Shown here: one piece after another, positions 1 through 8,135 of the stretch | Position numbering within the stretch: position 1 is the stretch's first letter | Layout of the letters: the number at the start of each line of letters is the position of its first letter | NCBI RefSeq assembly: GCF_004345645.1 | Contig: NZ_SLWS01000010.1 | Location: forward strand, 186,001-250,000 | Origin: Actinocrispum wychmicini | Lineage (GTDB): Bacteria; Actinomycetota; Actinomycetes; Mycobacteriales; Pseudonocardiaceae | Reading direction: 5' to 3' | Length of the DNA stretch: 64,000 nt | Translations under genes and position numbers: made by a program | Notes under the pieces: model-generated | Told to the model about the DNA's origin: nothing | The model's input: the letters and a program-made list of their open reading frames with translations, nothing else | The model's database searches: none

Positions 1-58
1 AGTGCGCGGCGAGCGCCCACCCCGCCGGACCGGCGCCCGCGATCAGGACATCGGGCAT
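1..58 (-). CDS. FAD-dependent oxidoreductase, N-terminal fragment (possibly lycopene cyclase family)
   Basis: Read on the minus strand from an ATG at 58, the last 19 codons before the window edge begin MPDVLIAGAGPAGWALAAH. This is a textbook N-terminal Rossmann beta-alpha-beta dinucleotide-binding motif (GxGxxG with a hydrophobic strand before it), so the gene encodes an FAD or NAD-binding enzyme. The tryptophan after GPAG resembles actinomycete lycopene cyclase-like proteins from memory, but many flavin monooxygenases and reductases start the same way, so substrate cannot be assigned. The start lies only 34 bases from the divergent dGTPase-like gene, so the two share a very short promoter region. 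Confidence 0.6.
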   Translation of the reverse strand, partial: MPDVLIAGAGPAGWALAAH

Positions 59-92
59 GCGTGCGATTGGACCATACGACTACGTTTCGTCC

Positions 93-1640
93 ATGAGTGA
101 TCCTCGGGAGGAGCGGCGGTCCCTTGGTGCCCCTGCGAGCTCGTTCGACCTGGCCGCGAGCCCTTTCCGAGTCGATCGCGACCGGATCGCCACGTCGCCG
201 TTCTTCGCCCGCCTGGGGGGTGTCACCCAGGTGGTGTCGGCCAGCGGCTCGGGTCTGCTGCACAACCGCCTCACACACAGCGTGAAGGTCGCCCAGGTGG
301 CCCGCGCGATCGCCGAACGGCTGCGGGCCGACCAGCGGTTCGTCGAGTCGCTGGACGAGTTGGGCGGCTGTGACCCGGACGTGGTCGAGGCCGCCGCGCT
401 CGCGCACGACCTCGGCCACCCGCCGTTCGGGCACCTCGGCGAGCAGGTGCTGGACCGGCTGGCCCGGCACCGGTTCGCGCTGGCCGACGGGTTCGAGGGC
501 AACGCGCAGTCGTTCCGGATCGTCACCACGACCGACACCGGCGGGCCGTCCGCGGTCGGCCTGGACCTCACCGCGGCCGTCCGGGCGGCGATGCTGAAGT
601 ACCCGTGGACGCGCCTGCACCACCCGGACCCGCATCCGCGCTTCATGTCCGTGCCGCCGCGTGGCGCCACCGAACCGCCCGAGGCGCCGGGCACCGGATC
701 CGGCAAATTCTCCGCGTACGTCACGGAGTTGGACGACCTCGCGCAGGCCCGCGAGGCGTTCACGGGCCGCCTCGCGGACTGGCAGCAGACCGTGGAGGCG
801 TCCGTGATGGACACCGCGGACGACATCGCGTACGCCATCCACGACCTGCAGGACTTCCACCGGATCGGGGTGTTGCAGCACGCGCCGGTGGCCGCCGAGC
901 TGAGCCGGTGGCAGTCCAGCGCGGCGGAGCTGGGCTGGTTGTCCGACGCGGAGGTGCACGAGCGCGGACCGGGCCATTCGCTGGAGCTGGTGCGCCGTCG
1001 GCTGCACGCGAAGGACGCGTGGATCTTCAGTGACGACGCGTTCCACTCGGCCGTGGCCCGGGTCCGCGCCGAGCTGGTGGACGAGCTGCTGGCGACCCCG
1101 TTCGACGGGTCGGTGGAGGCCGAACAGGCGGTCGCGCGGTTCTCGGCGCGGTGGACCGCGCGGCTGGTCGAGGGTATGACGGTGGTCCCGGAGCCGTCCA
1201 CCCGGTCGGGGCACGTCGTGCTCGGCGGCGAGCAGTGGCACGAGGTGCAGGTGCTGAAGTTCGTGCACCGCCGGTTCGTGCTGCTGCGCCCGGACCTGGC
1301 GATGCACCAGCGCGGCCAGGCGCGGTTGATCACGAGCCTGGTGGAGGCGCTCGACCAGTGGCTGGGGGATCGGCATGAGGCCGATCGGCTGCCGCGCCGG
1401 CTGCACGACCTGGTCGAGCTGGCCACAGTGGAGTACGAGGCGTTGGCCCGTTCGGAGCCAGGCGTGCTGGTCGGTGCCACCGGGGACGCGCCGCACGGGC
1501 GGGACGAGGTGCACGCCCTCGCCCGGGGACGGGCGGTGATCGATTTCGTAGCGTCACTGACCGACAAGCAAGCCGTGTCCCTAATGGAGGCTTTGTCCGG
1601 TCGGAGCGGCCAGCCATGGTCAGATGCTTTCGTACTGTGA
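93..1640 (+). CDS. dgt: dGTPase-like HD-domain triphosphohydrolase
   Basis: Predicted deoxyguanosinetriphosphate triphosphohydrolase-like protein (515 aa), a cytoplasmic metal-dependent enzyme that would hydrolyse a dNTP to a deoxynucleoside and triphosphate. The N-terminal half has the family signature: HNRLTHS near residue 58, the HD pair in AHDLGHPPFGH at about residues 105-106, and DTADDIAYAIHDL further on, which supply the metal ligands of HD hydrolases. An upstream in-frame ATG at 57 exists, but the ATG at 93 gives the usual short polar N-terminus (MSDPREERR) before the SPFFARLGGVTQV segment. The nucleotide preference of actinobacterial members is not established from sequence. It is divergent from the oxidoreductase at 1-58 and stands alone. 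Confidence 0.85.
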   Translation: MSDPREERRSLGAPASSFDLAASPFRVDRDRIATSPFFARLGGVTQVVSASGSGLLHNRLTHSVKVAQVARAIAERLRADQRFVESLDELGGCDPDVVEAAALAHDLGHPPFGHLGEQVLDRLARHRFALADGFEGNAQSFRIVTTTDTGGPSAVGLDLTAAVRAAMLKYPWTRLHHPDPHPRFMSVPPRGATEPPEAPGTGSGKFSAYVTELDDLAQAREAFTGRLADWQQTVEASVMDTADDIAYAIHDLQDFHRIGVLQHAPVAAELSRWQSSAAELGWLSDAEVHERGPGHSLELVRRRLHAKDAWIFSDDAFHSAVARVRAELVDELLATPFDGSVEAEQAVARFSARWTARLVEGMTVVPEPSTRSGHVVLGGEQWHEVQVLKFVHRRFVLLRPDLAMHQRGQARLITSLVEALDQWLGDRHEADRLPRRLHDLVELATVEYEALARSEPGVLVGATGDAPHGRDEVHALARGRAVIDFVASLTDKQAVSLMEALSGRSGQPWSDAFVL

Positions 1641-1772
1641 TGGCGGTGTGGGAACGTCGTCCCTCAAACGGCTGATGTACCCCAGGTAAAGAGAACCGTA
1701 CGTTCAGCGAACCGGGTTTCCGGTAACAGGCAGCGTGTGTCGGGGCACGCTCTGTATCGCTGGAGGGGACTA

Positions 1773-4610
1773 GTGCGTGCACCCAAACGGGTGAGTCGAA
1801 GAGTTGTCGCGTTATCGGCGGGCGTTCTACTCGGTCTCGGCGTCGTCACGCCCGCGACCGCCGCGCCGCTGCGTGACCCGCAGGCGGCCGCCGCCGACAA
1901 CGCCAAGCGGCAGATCGCCGCTCTGCAGGACCTGAAGGTCTCCCAGTCGAAGTCCGAGTCCAAGATGGACAGCTCGCTGGTGGTGGCCAAGCGGGAGACG
2001 TCCGACCGGCGGCTGGCCGCGGCCGTGCCGCAGCTGCAGACGCCGGTCAAGGCCGACCCGGCCGCCCGGGTCACCGTGGACATCCGCGCCACCGTGTCCG
2101 ACGGTCTCGTCAACGACCTGCGCAAGGCCGGTGCCGGCATCCGGTACGTCTCGCCCACCGTGGGCTCGATCCGCGCCGAGCTGCCGCTCGCCGCGATCGA
2201 AGGCATCGCCGCGCGTTCCGATGTCCGCTTCGTCGAACCCGCCGTGGGGGCCAAGACCTCGCGCGAGGTGAACACGCCGCCCGGTCCGCCCGGGAAGGCC
2301 GGACCCAGCAAGGAGGACAAGGCCAAGCAGGTCGAAGCGGCCACCAAGCGCGCTCTTTCGGCCAAGGCCGCCGCGGCGACCACCAGCGAAGGCGACCGCG
2401 CACACAACGCTGACGGCGCACGCCAACAGTTCGGTGTGACAGGCGTCGGTGTGAAGATCTGCGTGCTCTCCGACGGCGTCGACTCCGTGCCGGCTTCGCA
2501 GGCCGCGGGTGAACTGCCCACTGTGGACGTCCTGCCCGGCCAGGCCGGCAGCGGCGACGAGGGCACGGCCATGCTGGAGATCGTGCACGACGTCGCACCC
2601 GGCGCCGACCTCGGCTTCGCCACGGCGTTCATCTCCGACGCCAGCTTCGCCGACAACATCCGCGCCCTGCGGACCCAGGGGCACTGCGACATCATCGTCG
2701 ACGATGTCGTCTACTTCAACGAAGGCGCCTTCCAGGACGGCCCGATCGCCCGCGCGGTCAACGACGTCACCGCGTCCGGCGCGCTGTACTTCTCGTCGGC
2801 CGGCAACGAGGGCAACACCGTCGACGGCACGGCCGCGCACTGGGAGGGCGACTTCGTCGACTCCGGTGTGAGCATCGGCAAGTTCGCCGGCACCGCCAAC
2901 AACTTCGCCACCGGCGGCCGCACCCAGATCTACGAGCCCATCTCGGATCAGTCCAGCTTCGGCGTGGTGAACGTGCTCAAGTGGGCCGACCCGCTCGGCG
3001 CGTCCACCAACGACTACGACCTGTACCTGTTGGACGGCAACGGAAACGTGCTCCAGGCCAGCCAGAGCTTCCAGACCGGCACGCAGGACCCGTACGAGCG
3101 GGTCAACACGTCCCCGTTCGGCGGCCACAACCTGCGACTGGCGATCGTGAAGTTCAAGGGCGACAACCGGTACCTGACGCTGAGCTCGCTCGGCGGCCGA
3201 TACAAGGACTCGTCCGACGGCCTCAAGGCGTACGTGACGAACGGCGAGACGTTCGGCCACTCGGCGGCGAAGGACGCGTTCAGCGTGGCCGCCGCGCCGG
3301 CCAACGACCCGCTGCCGTTCGACCTGGAGCCGGGCGACCCGCCGAACCCGCGTGGCCCGTTCCCGGGCGCGTTCGGCTCGGCGCAGAAGCCGGAACGGTT
3401 CACTTCGGACGGTCCGCGCAAGATCTACTTCAACGCGGACGGCACCCCGGTGACCCCAGGCAACTTCTCGTCGACCGGCGGCACGGTCCGGCAGAAGCCC
3501 GACATCACCGCGGCTGACGGCGTGCACACGACCGCGCCTGGCTTCAGCCCGTTCTTCGGCACGTCGGCGGCGGCGCCGCACGCGGCGGCCCTGGCCGGCC
3601 TGATCCTGTCCGGCAACCCCGGTCTCGCGCCCACGGACGTCCGGGCCGCGCTCACCAACACCGCCGTCGACATCGGACAGTCCGGTGTGGACAACGTGAC
3701 AGGTGCCGGCATCCTGCTCGGTGACCGGATCCTCGGCTACACCGGCGCCAGCCCGCAGCCGCTGGCCGAGGCGCAGGCGCCGATCGTCAGCGGGGCCAAC
3801 GGAAGCCCGTTCGTCAACCCCGGCGACACCGCCAGGGTGCTGCTGCCGGTGACCAACCGGGGCGACGGCGACGCGGTGTCCACCAGCGTCGTGCTGACCT
3901 CCTCGACACCGGGCGTGGTCGTGACCCCGCGCTCGAAGTTCTACGGCACGATCGGCCACGGCCAGACCGGGATCAACACGTTCACCGTGTCGGTGCCGGC
4001 CAGCCAGCAGCTCGGCGTGCCGGTCCAACTGGACGCCCGGGTGACGTTCGCCGGCTCGCTGTCGCCGCGGACCACGCACCTGTCCGTCCCGATCGGCCAA
4101 CCGTCCACAGTGGTGCACGACTTCGCCTCGACGGGCGGGCCGCTGGCGATCCCGGACAACGACCCGACCGGCGTGACGGTCCCGTTGGCCGTCAGCGGAA
4201 TCGGCCGGGCGTCGAAGCTGTCGTTCTCGGTCGACGGCACCACCTGCTCGACCGACATCGGCTCGACGACCGTCGGCATCGACCACACCTTCGTCGGTGA
4301 CCTGGTCGGCACCCTGACGTCGCCGTCGGGCGCCTCGGCCGTGCTGTTCGCCAACAGCGGCGGCACCGGAAACAACCTGTGCAAGGTCGTGTTCGACGAC
4401 AGTGCCGCGTTGCCGTTCAAGGGCGTCGGTTCCGACAAGGCGCCGTTCACCGGCACCTGGCGGCCGGCCCAGTCGCTGAACGCGCTGCTCGGCCCGGCCG
4501 ACGGCACGTGGACGTTCAAGGTGGTCGACACCGCCGGCGCGGACACCGGCTCGGTTCGTGCGGTCTCGCTGCACGTGTCGGGCTACGTGACCGCGGGCGG
4601 CGGTAGCTAG
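1773..4610 (+). CDS. secreted S8 (subtilisin-fold) serine peptidase with C-terminal P-type domain
   Basis: Exported subtilisin-fold protein of 945 aa. The GTG at 1773 is chosen because GGAGGGG at 1762-1768 precedes it at ideal spacing; it gives a basic N-terminus, hydrophobic core and TPATAAP cleavage region. A prodomain-like stretch (to about residue 170) is followed by the peptidase domain: Asp234 in VLSDGVD, oxyanion Asn345 in SSAGNEGN and Ser598 in FGTSAAAPHAA. The position that normally holds His (HGTHVAG) reads GDEGTAMLEI with Glu263, so the triad looks like Asp-Glu-Ser. From about residue 780 to the end is a beta-rich domain with DHTFVGDLVGTLTSPSG, matching the proprotein-convertase P domain. 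Activity cannot be assumed given the missing His. Confidence 0.85.
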   Translation: MRAPKRVSRRVVALSAGVLLGLGVVTPATAAPLRDPQAAAADNAKRQIAALQDLKVSQSKSESKMDSSLVVAKRETSDRRLAAAVPQLQTPVKADPAARVTVDIRATVSDGLVNDLRKAGAGIRYVSPTVGSIRAELPLAAIEGIAARSDVRFVEPAVGAKTSREVNTPPGPPGKAGPSKEDKAKQVEAATKRALSAKAAAATTSEGDRAHNADGARQQFGVTGVGVKICVLSDGVDSVPASQAAGELPTVDVLPGQAGSGDEGTAMLEIVHDVAPGADLGFATAFISDASFADNIRALRTQGHCDIIVDDVVYFNEGAFQDGPIARAVNDVTASGALYFSSAGNEGNTVDGTAAHWEGDFVDSGVSIGKFAGTANNFATGGRTQIYEPISDQSSFGVVNVLKWADPLGASTNDYDLYLLDGNGNVLQASQSFQTGTQDPYERVNTSPFGGHNLRLAIVKFKGDNRYLTLSSLGGRYKDSSDGLKAYVTNGETFGHSAAKDAFSVAAAPANDPLPFDLEPGDPPNPRGPFPGAFGSAQKPERFTSDGPRKIYFNADGTPVTPGNFSSTGGTVRQKPDITAADGVHTTAPGFSPFFGTSAAAPHAAALAGLILSGNPGLAPTDVRAALTNTAVDIGQSGVDNVTGAGILLGDRILGYTGASPQPLAEAQAPIVSGANGSPFVNPGDTARVLLPVTNRGDGDAVSTSVVLTSSTPGVVVTPRSKFYGTIGHGQTGINTFTVSVPASQQLGVPVQLDARVTFAGSLSPRTTHLSVPIGQPSTVVHDFASTGGPLAIPDNDPTGVTVPLAVSGIGRASKLSFSVDGTTCSTDIGSTTVGIDHTFVGDLVGTLTSPSGASAVLFANSGGTGNNLCKVVFDDSAALPFKGVGSDKAPFTGTWRPAQSLNALLGPADGTWTFKVVDTAGADTGSVRAVSLHVSGYVTAGGGS

Positions 4611-4621
4611 CTGTTGTGGGT

Positions 4622-4655
4622 GAACGGCCGGTGGGACCCGTCCCACCGGCCGTTC
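4622..4655. terminator. bidirectional terminator hairpin
   Basis: Perfect 15-bp stem (GAACGGCCGGTGGGA at 4622-4636 pairing with 4641-4655) and a CCCG tetraloop, lying exactly between the convergent stops of the S8 protease and the minus-strand kinase. There is no T-tract, as usual in high-GC actinomycetes. Confidence 0.85.
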
Positions 4656-4656
4656 G

Positions 4657-6240
4657 CTATTTGACGAGCGGCTGGGACAGCTTCGAGCCGTCGACCCGGC
4701 CTGCGTAGCAGTCGAAGAACCGGGTGGACCGCTGGTACCCGTCGACGACCTTGAGCTTCCAGTCCTCCTCGGACGGCACCAGCACCCAGTACCGCAGCGC
4801 GGTCGCCTTGTCCGGGTAGTCGATCTTGCTCAGGGTCTCCGCGCACTGCCCGCCGGCTTTCGCCATCAGTTCGTCCGGGCTCGGATAGGGGATGTCCTTG
4901 TCGTTGCCCGGCCAGCCACCCGAGTCGAACAACTGCACGTCGTACGGTCCGTAGCAGCCGACGAAGCTCTTGGTCGTGGGCCCCTTGCCGCCTTTGGTCG
5001 GCAGCCATTTGAAGCAGCCATGGGCGGAGGCGAACCCCGAGTCGGCGATGTCGCCGCCCTTGCCGAACGTCATCAACTGCCGCGCGGTCGGGGTGCCGGC
5101 CGGCGGCGTACTCGACGTCGAGGTGGTGGTCGGCGGGTCGCCCATGGCGACGCTGGGCGGGGGTGTGCTGGTGGAGGGTGTCGGCGTGGTCTGCGCCTGG
5201 CCGGATGGCGTACCGGCCCGGCCCAGCTCGGGGATGATGAACACGGCTGCCCCGATGACCGCCACGGCCACGACGATCCCCACCAGAACGCCCACCGGGC
5301 GTCTCTTCCGCCGCTCGGGAACGAAGCGCGGTGGAATGCTGTACGGCGGTGGAATGTCGTACGGCGGTGGAATGTTGGGCGGGGATGGCAGTCTCGCGGT
5401 CGTCGTCGCTGGTGCGAGCGGGGCGCTCGGTTCCGGATGCAGTGCCCGGTCGGCCAGGTCACGGGCTGCGATCGCCCCGATCCGCCGGGCCGGGTCGCGT
5501 TCGAGCAGTCCGTTGATCAGGTCCGCCAGCGGTCCCGTACATGACCGTAGTTGTGGCTGCACGGTCATGACCGCGAGGATGGTCGCCGTCGTCGTGGGGC
5601 GTTCGAACGCGCCGTGCCCTTCGACCGCGTAGAACAGCGTGGCGCCCAACGCCCACAGGTCCCACGCGGGTGCGGCGTCGCCGCCTTCCAGCCGTTCCGG
5701 GGACATGTAGGCGGGCGAGCCGACGATGGTGCCGGTCGACGTGATCCTGGAGTCCTCATAGGACTGTGCGATGCCGAAGTCGGTGAGTTTCACCGGCCCC
5801 TTCGCCGGGACCATGATGTTGCCCGGCTTGATGTCCCGGTGGACCACACCCGCGTCGTGCGCGACCTCCAGCGCGGTCAGCAGCTGCCCGGCCAGCCGGG
5901 CGACCTCGGGAGCCGGCATCGGGCCGCGCTGTTCGACGTACTCCTGCAGCGTCGGCGCCTCGATCAGCTCCATCACGATGTAGGTTTCGCCGTCGTCGAC
6001 AAGCAGGTCGTACACGGTGACCACGCCAGGATCGGATAACCGGCTCGCGATGCGCGCCTCGCGCAGCACCCGCTCCCGGTACGCGTCCCGTTCGCCCGCG
6101 GGGATTCCCCCGGGAACCATCAGTTCCTTGATGGCGACGTGGCGGCCGAGCATCGTGTCCTGCGCGAGCCACACCACACCCATCCCGCCCCGGCCCAGTT
6201 CGCGGACGAGGTTGTATCGCCCGTTGCCGATCTGTCGCAC
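4657..6240 (-). CDS. membrane Ser/Thr protein kinase (second of tandem pair)
   Basis: Eukaryotic-like (Hanks-type) Ser/Thr kinase of 527 aa. The N-terminal catalytic domain (about residues 8-265) has all landmarks: GRGGMG loop, Lys38 in VAIKEL, HRDIKPGN (residues 134-141), DFG at 154-156 and SPAYMSPE. A Pro-rich juxtamembrane linker with IPPPY repeats (about 289-305) leads to one transmembrane helix (about 316-336), a Thr/Ser/Pro stretch and an extracytoplasmic domain of about 130 residues with four Cys (HGCFKW, VGCYGPYD, GGQC, FFDCYAG). It has no PASTA repeats. The GTG start is 3 nt after the stop of the upstream paralogous kinase, so the two are probably translationally coupled. The ligand of the ectodomain is unknown. 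Confidence 0.9.
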   Translation of the reverse strand: MRQIGNGRYNLVRELGRGGMGVVWLAQDTMLGRHVAIKELMVPGGIPAGERDAYRERVLREARIASRLSDPGVVTVYDLLVDDGETYIVMELIEAPTLQEYVEQRGPMPAPEVARLAGQLLTALEVAHDAGVVHRDIKPGNIMVPAKGPVKLTDFGIAQSYEDSRITSTGTIVGSPAYMSPERLEGGDAAPAWDLWALGATLFYAVEGHGAFERPTTTATILAVMTVQPQLRSCTGPLADLINGLLERDPARRIGAIAARDLADRALHPEPSAPLAPATTTARLPSPPNIPPPYDIPPPYSIPPRFVPERRKRRPVGVLVGIVVAVAVIGAAVFIIPELGRAGTPSGQAQTTPTPSTSTPPPSVAMGDPPTTTSTSSTPPAGTPTARQLMTFGKGGDIADSGFASAHGCFKWLPTKGGKGPTTKSFVGCYGPYDVQLFDSGGWPGNDKDIPYPSPDELMAKAGGQCAETLSKIDYPDKATALRYWVLVPSEEDWKLKVVDGYQRSTRFFDCYAGRVDGSKLSQPLVK

Positions 6241-6243
6241 GGG

Positions 6244-7791
6244 TCACAGCTCCCAGACGGGCGCGGTCAGCTTCGAGCCGTCCGCCTTGCTGACGAAGCA
6301 GGAGTAGGTCCGGGTCGACTGGCGGTACCCGTTCTTGACCTTGACTTTCCACGCCTCCGCGGTGGGTACCAACGTCCAGACCTTCAGGGCGTTCTCCTTG
6401 TCGGGATAGGTGACCTTGTCCAGGAACCGTTCCGTGCAGCCGCCTGCGCCGACGGCGGTGAGCTGCTCGGCGCTCGGGTAGGGGATGTCGCCCTGGTCGC
6501 TGGTCAGCACACCGCCCCAGAGGGACTGTGTGTCGTACGGGGCGTAACACCCCACCTCGTTGTCGGTCTTGGGGCCGGGCTTGCCCTTGGTCGGCAGCCA
6601 CTTGTAGCAGTCCTCGGCGCCGACGGTCAGGTACTCCGAGGTGATGTCGCCGCCAGGCCCGAACGTCAGCACCGGCTGGGTGGCCTTCGACGTCTTCGGT
6701 GCCTTCGTGGCGCCGCCTGTGTCGCCGGTTGCCGAGTCGGTGGCGCTGGCCTCCGCGATCTTGGCGATCAGCCGCGGGACGAAGATGACGCCCGCCGCCA
6801 GCAACCCGAGGATGGCCAGCCAGATCACCCCCTGGAGGACCGGGCGCCGCCGCCCGTAGTCCACCGCGCCCGGCGGCCGGTAGGTGTACTGGACCGGTGG
6901 CACAGGCACAGGCACAGGCACAGGCGCGGGCATCGGCGGCGGGACGTCCTGCACCGGCGCGAATCGGGTGGTGGTCTCGTTGTCGGACTGCAGCGCCTGC
7001 TCGATCAGCTTGTGCGCGCGGGCCGGGCTGATCCGTCGGGACGGGTCGTGGTCGAGCAGGCCGGTGATCAGCTCCGCCATCGGCCCCTGGGCCAGCCGCA
7101 ACTGGGGGCGGTCGGTCATCACCGCGAGGATGGTCTCGGTCGTGGTCTGCCGTTCGTACGCGCCGCGACCTTCGACGGCGTAGTACAAGGTGGCGCCTAA
7201 CGCCCAGAGATCCCACGCGGGCGACGCGTCGCCGCTGGACAGGCGTTCGGGCGACATGTACGCGGGCGAGCCGATGATCATCCCGGTGGACGTGATCCTG
7301 GTGTCGTCGTACGACTGCGCGATGCCGAAGTCGGCGAGCTTGGCGGTGCCCTTGTCCGGCACCATCACGTTGCTCGGCTTGACGTCCCGGTGCACCACGC
7401 CCGCCTCGTGCGCCGCCTCCAGCGCGCCGAGCACCTGTTCGGCCAGCTTGGCCGCCCGCGGGACCGGCATCGGCCCGTGCCGCTCCACCCACTCGGTCAG
7501 CGACGGGGCCTTGACCAGCTCCATCACGATGTACATCTGGCCGTGCTCGGTGATCAGGTCGTGGATGGTGACGATGCCGGGGTTGGCCAGCCGGCTGGCG
7601 ATCCGCGCCTCGCGTAACACCCGTTCCTGGTACTCGGCGCGTTGGTCGACCGGGATGCCACCGGGGACCATCAGCTCCTTGATCGCGACGTCGCGGCCGA
7701 GCACCGTGTCCTTGGCCAGCCACACCACGCCCATGCCGCCCCGGCCCAGCTCGCTGACAAAGGTGTACCGCCCCTCACGGAGAAGTCGCAT
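6244..7791 (-). CDS. membrane Ser/Thr protein kinase (first of tandem pair)
   Basis: Hanks-type Ser/Thr kinase of 515 aa, paralogous to the next gene over its entire length. The ATG at 7791 (MRLLREGRYTF) is used rather than an upstream in-frame start because it places the kinase at the N-terminus as in the paralogue. Motifs include GRGGMGVVW, VAIKEL, HRDVKPSN, DFGIAQSYDD and SPAYMSPERL. A Pro/Val repeat (PVPVPVPVP, encoded by a tandem ACAGGC repeat near 6899-6932) precedes a single transmembrane segment (GVIWLAILGLLAAGVIFV). The outer domain has the same four-Cys pattern and shared blocks such as GDIPYPS and YPDKENAL. The two genes look like a local duplication and could phosphorylate each other or common substrates; this is inference. 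Confidence 0.9.
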   Translation of the reverse strand: MRLLREGRYTFVSELGRGGMGVVWLAKDTVLGRDVAIKELMVPGGIPVDQRAEYQERVLREARIASRLANPGIVTIHDLITEHGQMYIVMELVKAPSLTEWVERHGPMPVPRAAKLAEQVLGALEAAHEAGVVHRDVKPSNVMVPDKGTAKLADFGIAQSYDDTRITSTGMIIGSPAYMSPERLSSGDASPAWDLWALGATLYYAVEGRGAYERQTTTETILAVMTDRPQLRLAQGPMAELITGLLDHDPSRRISPARAHKLIEQALQSDNETTTRFAPVQDVPPPMPAPVPVPVPVPPVQYTYRPPGAVDYGRRRPVLQGVIWLAILGLLAAGVIFVPRLIAKIAEASATDSATGDTGGATKAPKTSKATQPVLTFGPGGDITSEYLTVGAEDCYKWLPTKGKPGPKTDNEVGCYAPYDTQSLWGGVLTSDQGDIPYPSAEQLTAVGAGGCTERFLDKVTYPDKENALKVWTLVPTAEAWKVKVKNGYRQSTRTYSCFVSKADGSKLTAPVWEL

Positions 7792-7936
7792 GACGCACCA
7801 GTTTCGCGGAGTCGTGTCGGTCGTGATCGCCCTCGCGGGCGGCCAACGGGACCTTATTGTGGCCAGGGTGAGCCGCACCAGGCACGGGGCATCTCTCTAA
7901 CACTGTTCGAGAGTGCGCCGGTGATGATCACCGCGG

Positions 7937-8059
7937 GTGACGGCACAGCCCGCGAACCCGTGTGCCGGTCGCCTGTTTCCCGACTATCCGAAGTGGACGC
8001 TCGACGAGGCCGCTGTGCCGGCCCGTATGGTGGAGATCACCATCAGTGAGCCTGGATAG
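7937..8059 (+). CDS. possible 40-residue protein in the leader region of the ABC-F gene
   Basis: A GTG-initiated frame of 40 codons ends at a TAG 76 bases before the ABC-F start. It contains FPDYPKWTLDEAAVP and ends VEITISEPG, which reads more like protein than random frame, but no strong SD precedes the GTG and I recognise no family. It could be a small protein, a remnant of a longer gene, or a regulatory leader peptide for the downstream ABC-F gene. The remainder of the 7792-8135 interval holds no other convincing ORF; TACACT near 8090 could be a -10 element. Confidence 0.25.
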   Translation: MTAQPANPCAGRLFPDYPKWTLDEAAVPARMVEITISEPG

Positions 8060-8135
8060 GAAACTGGTTCGCACGGGTCAGTACACTCTTGGCTGTGGTC
8101 GCCACCTGCGAGCCACCCGTCCATGGAGACCACTG

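Noticed and set aside
1827-4646. A 939-codon open frame antisense to the S8 protease gene
   Set aside because: It is the mirror of a high-GC coding frame; its translation is His/Arg/Gly-rich low-complexity text with no domain, while the plus strand has a signal peptide and protease motifs.
6899-6932. ACAGGC tandem repeat as a possible variable-number tract
   Set aside because: It is in frame and simply encodes a Pro-Val linker in the kinase; no sign of slippage or frame disruption.
5756-7723. A 655-codon frame overlapping both kinase genes on the same strand
   Set aside because: It reads Arg/Gly/Ala-rich sequence out of frame with the intact kinase motifs and spans the gene boundary; a shadow frame.
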